From contig CP119311.1 in NCBI GenBank assembly GCA_029202545.1, positions 620,001-684,000 of the forward strand: a stretch of 64,000 nt of DNA. Reading direction: 5' to 3'. Within the stretch, counting starts at the first letter, position 1. Each line of letters starts with the position of its first letter. The translations under genes and the position numbers were made by a program. This DNA is from Candidatus Pseudobacter hemicellulosilyticus (GTDB lineage: Bacteria > Bacteroidota > Bacteroidia > Chitinophagales > Chitinophagaceae). A model generated the notes under the pieces. The model had not been told where the DNA came from. It made no database searches and saw only the letters and a program-made list of their open reading frames with translations. Below are positions 62,042-64,000 of the stretch, piece after piece.

Positions 62042-63541
62042 TTATTGGAGAAGGGCGCCAATATCCAGCAGCAGCAGGTCATCAAACGTTCCGGGAGGCA
62101 GGTCTTTCAACGCCTCCTGATCCTTTACATTGATCAGGAACAGCCCTACTGCTGCATCATACCTGCCGGTCAGTTCATCGACCAGCTGGCGGATCAGGGG
62201 ATCAGGGGTCCAGCCCTTATACGTTGACGGCATCCCGAACTCATCCCGGTATACCTTTACCCCATATAGCGCTGTAAAAGCAGCTTCGGGAGGACGGACC
62301 ACCAGTATTCTTCCATTGGACTTTGGATAATTATCCCGCAGAAAGGTGCTCAGTCGCTGGTATTCATTCGCCAGCGGTGAAATAAAGTTGTTGTTCGTAT
62401 TGTACCAGGCAGTGACCAGGAAGAGAAATGCTGTGACCAGGGCCAGCCACTGCTGCCGGCCGGCATGGCGGACAAAGCTAAAAAGCATGTTCAGCAACAG
62501 GACAGAACCGGCAATATTGAGCGCAAACATGGTCCGGTAGGAGGCAAAGTTCTCCCTGGACACCAGTACCGGCAGGAAGATAAGCCCCATCAGCACCAGC
62601 ACACCCAGGATATGTCCCAATCCTGCTTTCAGGGATGGCCGGGGCTTTCCGGCAAACACACTCACTGCCCATATAGTCAGCATACCATAATAGAAAAGCT
62701 GGGAAAACAACCCTTTTACGTTGTAGAGAAAATTAAAGCTAAGCGCCTGTGCCAGGGGCGTGGAGAAAAAGAACCCGATCTTCCTTAACGGCTCCCGGGT
62801 AAGCAGGGTCCTGTCGCTGGCTTCAATACCATACGCGCTGATCAATTTTTTAAAGATCACGAAATAGGCAATATGGATAAGGCCATACATCACTATCGCC
62901 CTCCAGGTGGCAGTCCTGTACTGACTGCTTTGCCGGCCTATAAAAAGGATAAAGAAAGGCAGGAGAAAAGCGCCAAAAGCGGATTGATAGGTCAGCAGGG
63001 AGATCAGCCCTGCCACAATAGCCCCGAGCGCCCAGTAGCCCCGAAATTTTACCGGTGTATCAGGATGGTATATATAGAACATGCAATACCCGCTCAATAG
63101 CCCGGTCAGGCAGGCAATGAACACTTCAGCACAGGCCGCCCATCCAATATAAATGGCCACGGAAGCACTGCCACCGATGAGCACTGATAAGGGCAGCAGC
63201 AGGATGCGGGGCAACTGTGCAATACGGATAAAATGCGCCAGCACCGCCACATAGACCGGGGCGGTGATCAGCCAGCCGCCCAGTGAAAAAAGGCGCAGCC
63301 ACTTCAGGGAATCAATACGGTCTATACTGCCATATAGCTTTTCCAGGAGCAAGGCGGTAATGGGGCGGCCCTGTACAAAGAATCCATTGAAATTGGTACG
63401 ATCATGGTTATGCCATAGCTGAAAGGCTTCATCGGTAAATGCGTATTCAGCGGTAAAGAGTTGGTGGAAGCTCAGTAATAAAGTTGCGGCGCAGAGCAGC
63501 GGAAAGCTCCATTTGCTGTTTAACAGGGATTGAGGGGTCAC
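62042..63541 (-). CDS. polytopic membrane protein, GT-C/GtrII-like
   Basis: 499 residues with about ten or more hydrophobic helices (WSFPLLCAATLLLSF; LITAPVYVAVLAHFI; ILLLPLSVLIGGSASVAIYIGWAACAEVFIACLTGLLSGYCMFY, read in parts; IFLPVLVSRENF) and a soluble C-terminal tail of about 110 residues (RILVVRPPEAAF). The first periplasmic loop has YAFTDEAFQLWHNHDRTNFNGFFVQGRPITALL (read in parts), an acidic motif and a GRP segment like those of lipid-linked glycosyltransferases (GT-C, GtrII). Glycosyltransfer is inferred from topology and loop only. It lies 75 bp after the AraC gene in the same direction. Confidence 0.65.
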   Translation of the reverse strand: MTPQSLLNSKWSFPLLCAATLLLSFHQLFTAEYAFTDEAFQLWHNHDRTNFNGFFVQGRPITALLLEKLYGSIDRIDSLKWLRLFSLGGWLITAPVYVAVLAHFIRIAQLPRILLLPLSVLIGGSASVAIYIGWAACAEVFIACLTGLLSGYCMFYIYHPDTPVKFRGYWALGAIVAGLISLLTYQSAFGAFLLPFFILFIGRQSSQYRTATWRAIVMYGLIHIAYFVIFKKLISAYGIEASDRTLLTREPLRKIGFFFSTPLAQALSFNFLYNVKGLFSQLFYYGMLTIWAVSVFAGKPRPSLKAGLGHILGVLVLMGLIFLPVLVSRENFASYRTMFALNIAGSVLLLNMLFSFVRHAGRQQWLALVTAFLFLVTAWYNTNNNFISPLANEYQRLSTFLRDNYPKSNGRILVVRPPEAAFTALYGVKVYRDEFGMPSTYKGWTPDPLIRQLVDELTGRYDAAVGLFLINVKDQEALKDLPPGTFDDLLLLDIGALLQ

Positions 63542-63616
63542 AGGACAAAATTTTCAAGGATAACAAAGGTTTCTGCCTTCCCGCTGGTCCATCCTGGCCG
63601 TCTTCCGGAAGGGCGA

Positions 63617-64000
63617 TTAAATGTAAAACTTTTTCCGGTACTCCAATGGCGACAGCCGCACCTTTCTCCTGAACAGTTTATTGAAAGACTGGGGATATCC
63701 GAACCCAAATTTATAGGCGATCTCCGCCACAGACAGCTCTGAATTAGCCAGCAACAGTTTGGTCCTTTCAATCAGCGCATCCTGTATATGCTGCTGTGTA
63801 CTTTTACCCGTGAGGCTTTTCAGTATGCTGCCAAGGTAATTGGGTGAGAGATGAAGTTTATCAGAGAAATAGTGCACGGTGGGCAACCCTGCCTGCGAGG
63901 GATTATCGTCCGCAAAATAAGCTTCCAGCAGTTTTTCAAAACCGGACAGGACATCTTTATTCAGGTTCCTCCGGGTTACAAACTGCCGGCTATAATACCT
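63617..64000 (-). CDS. AraC-family transcriptional regulator (5' end missing)
   Basis: The frame is open to the right edge, giving 127 C-terminal residues. The double HTH of AraC is complete: HYFSDKLHLSPNYLGSILKSLTGKSTQQHIQDALIERTKLLL and SVAEIAYKFGFGYPQSFNKLFRRKVRLSPLEYRK (read in parts). The upstream part (NKDVLSGFEKLLEAYFADDN) is typical of the linker. The sensor domain is beyond the window. It may regulate the membrane protein gene just downstream. Confidence 0.9.
   Translation of the reverse strand, partial: RYYSRQFVTRRNLNKDVLSGFEKLLEAYFADDNPSQAGLPTVHYFSDKLHLSPNYLGSILKSLTGKSTQQHIQDALIERTKLLLANSELSVAEIAYKFGFGYPQSFNKLFRRKVRLSPLEYRKKFYI

Overview
The window is about 64 kb of a Bacteroidota chromosome. 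The gene content points to a Chitinophagaceae-type organism (Chitinophaga, Niastella and relatives): SusC/SusD pairs, TonB receptors with an N-terminal STN domain under ECF sigma factor / FecR control, a type IX secretion cargo with a gliding-motility C-terminal domain, DUF1735, DUF4397 and IPT lipoproteins, and promoters of the TAnnTTTG type. The genus assignment is inference. Most genes are on the minus strand.

Layout. (a) 1-2189: a 3'-truncated FabF-like ketosynthase and an SDR reductase, translationally coupled, beside a TetR regulator; two matching palindromes lie in front of the SDR and in front of tetR. (b) 2352-4492: a PAP2 phosphatase and a Xaa-Pro aminopeptidase. (c) 4640-8192: an iron-type pair, a PepSY membrane protein followed by a siderophore-type TonB receptor. 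(d) 8415-10712: a large secreted protein with a Met-rich segment, TPR-like helices and a C-terminal glycine-rich repeat. (e) 10.7-12.8 kb: an AT-rich accessory patch with an intact antitoxin-like gene, an internally deleted PIN toxin remnant, a two-TM protein, and two hairpins of equal length whose stems differ by compensatory changes. (f) 12818-21978: sigma, FecR, STN-SusC, SusD, DUF1735/discoidin lipoprotein, TlpA-like thioredoxin. (g) 22073-25072: multi-PAS histidine kinase. (h) 25.4-27.7 kb: AT-rich island with a three-gene HipBST toxin-antitoxin operon, preceded by three copies of a short motif exactly 61 bp apart. (i) 27783-29012: tRNA-Asp(GTC) and, divergently, a GluQRS-like enzyme whose family glutamylates queuosine in that same tRNA. 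(j) 29159-34414: AraC regulator with a siderophore-interacting protein, a small membrane protein, a membrane-anchored LAS-type metallopeptidase, a second PAP2 protein and an MBL-fold hydrolase. (k) 34926-37478: a TonB receptor behind a promoter overlapped by two inverted repeats. (l) 37599-46265: second sigma/FecR locus, with an STN TonB receptor and, in place of SusD, three lipoproteins (NHL propeller, DUF4397, IPT). (m) 46587-50199: NarL-type response regulator and propeller histidine kinase, tail to tail and overlapping. (n) 50305-59290: third sigma/FecR locus, with a SusC that lacks STN, a SusD, and a large internally duplicated secreted protein. (o) 59343-64000: T9SS cargo, a polytopic membrane protein and a 5'-truncated AraC regulator.

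Functionally the window is dominated by nutrient and iron uptake across the outer membrane (five TonB receptors, three with dedicated sigma/anti-sigma pairs) and by the sensory proteins that would control it. The two AT-rich patches carry toxin-antitoxin modules, one apparently functional and one decayed. No rRNA, CRISPR array, complete insertion sequence or integrase was seen. All functional calls come from reading motifs; no database search was possible.
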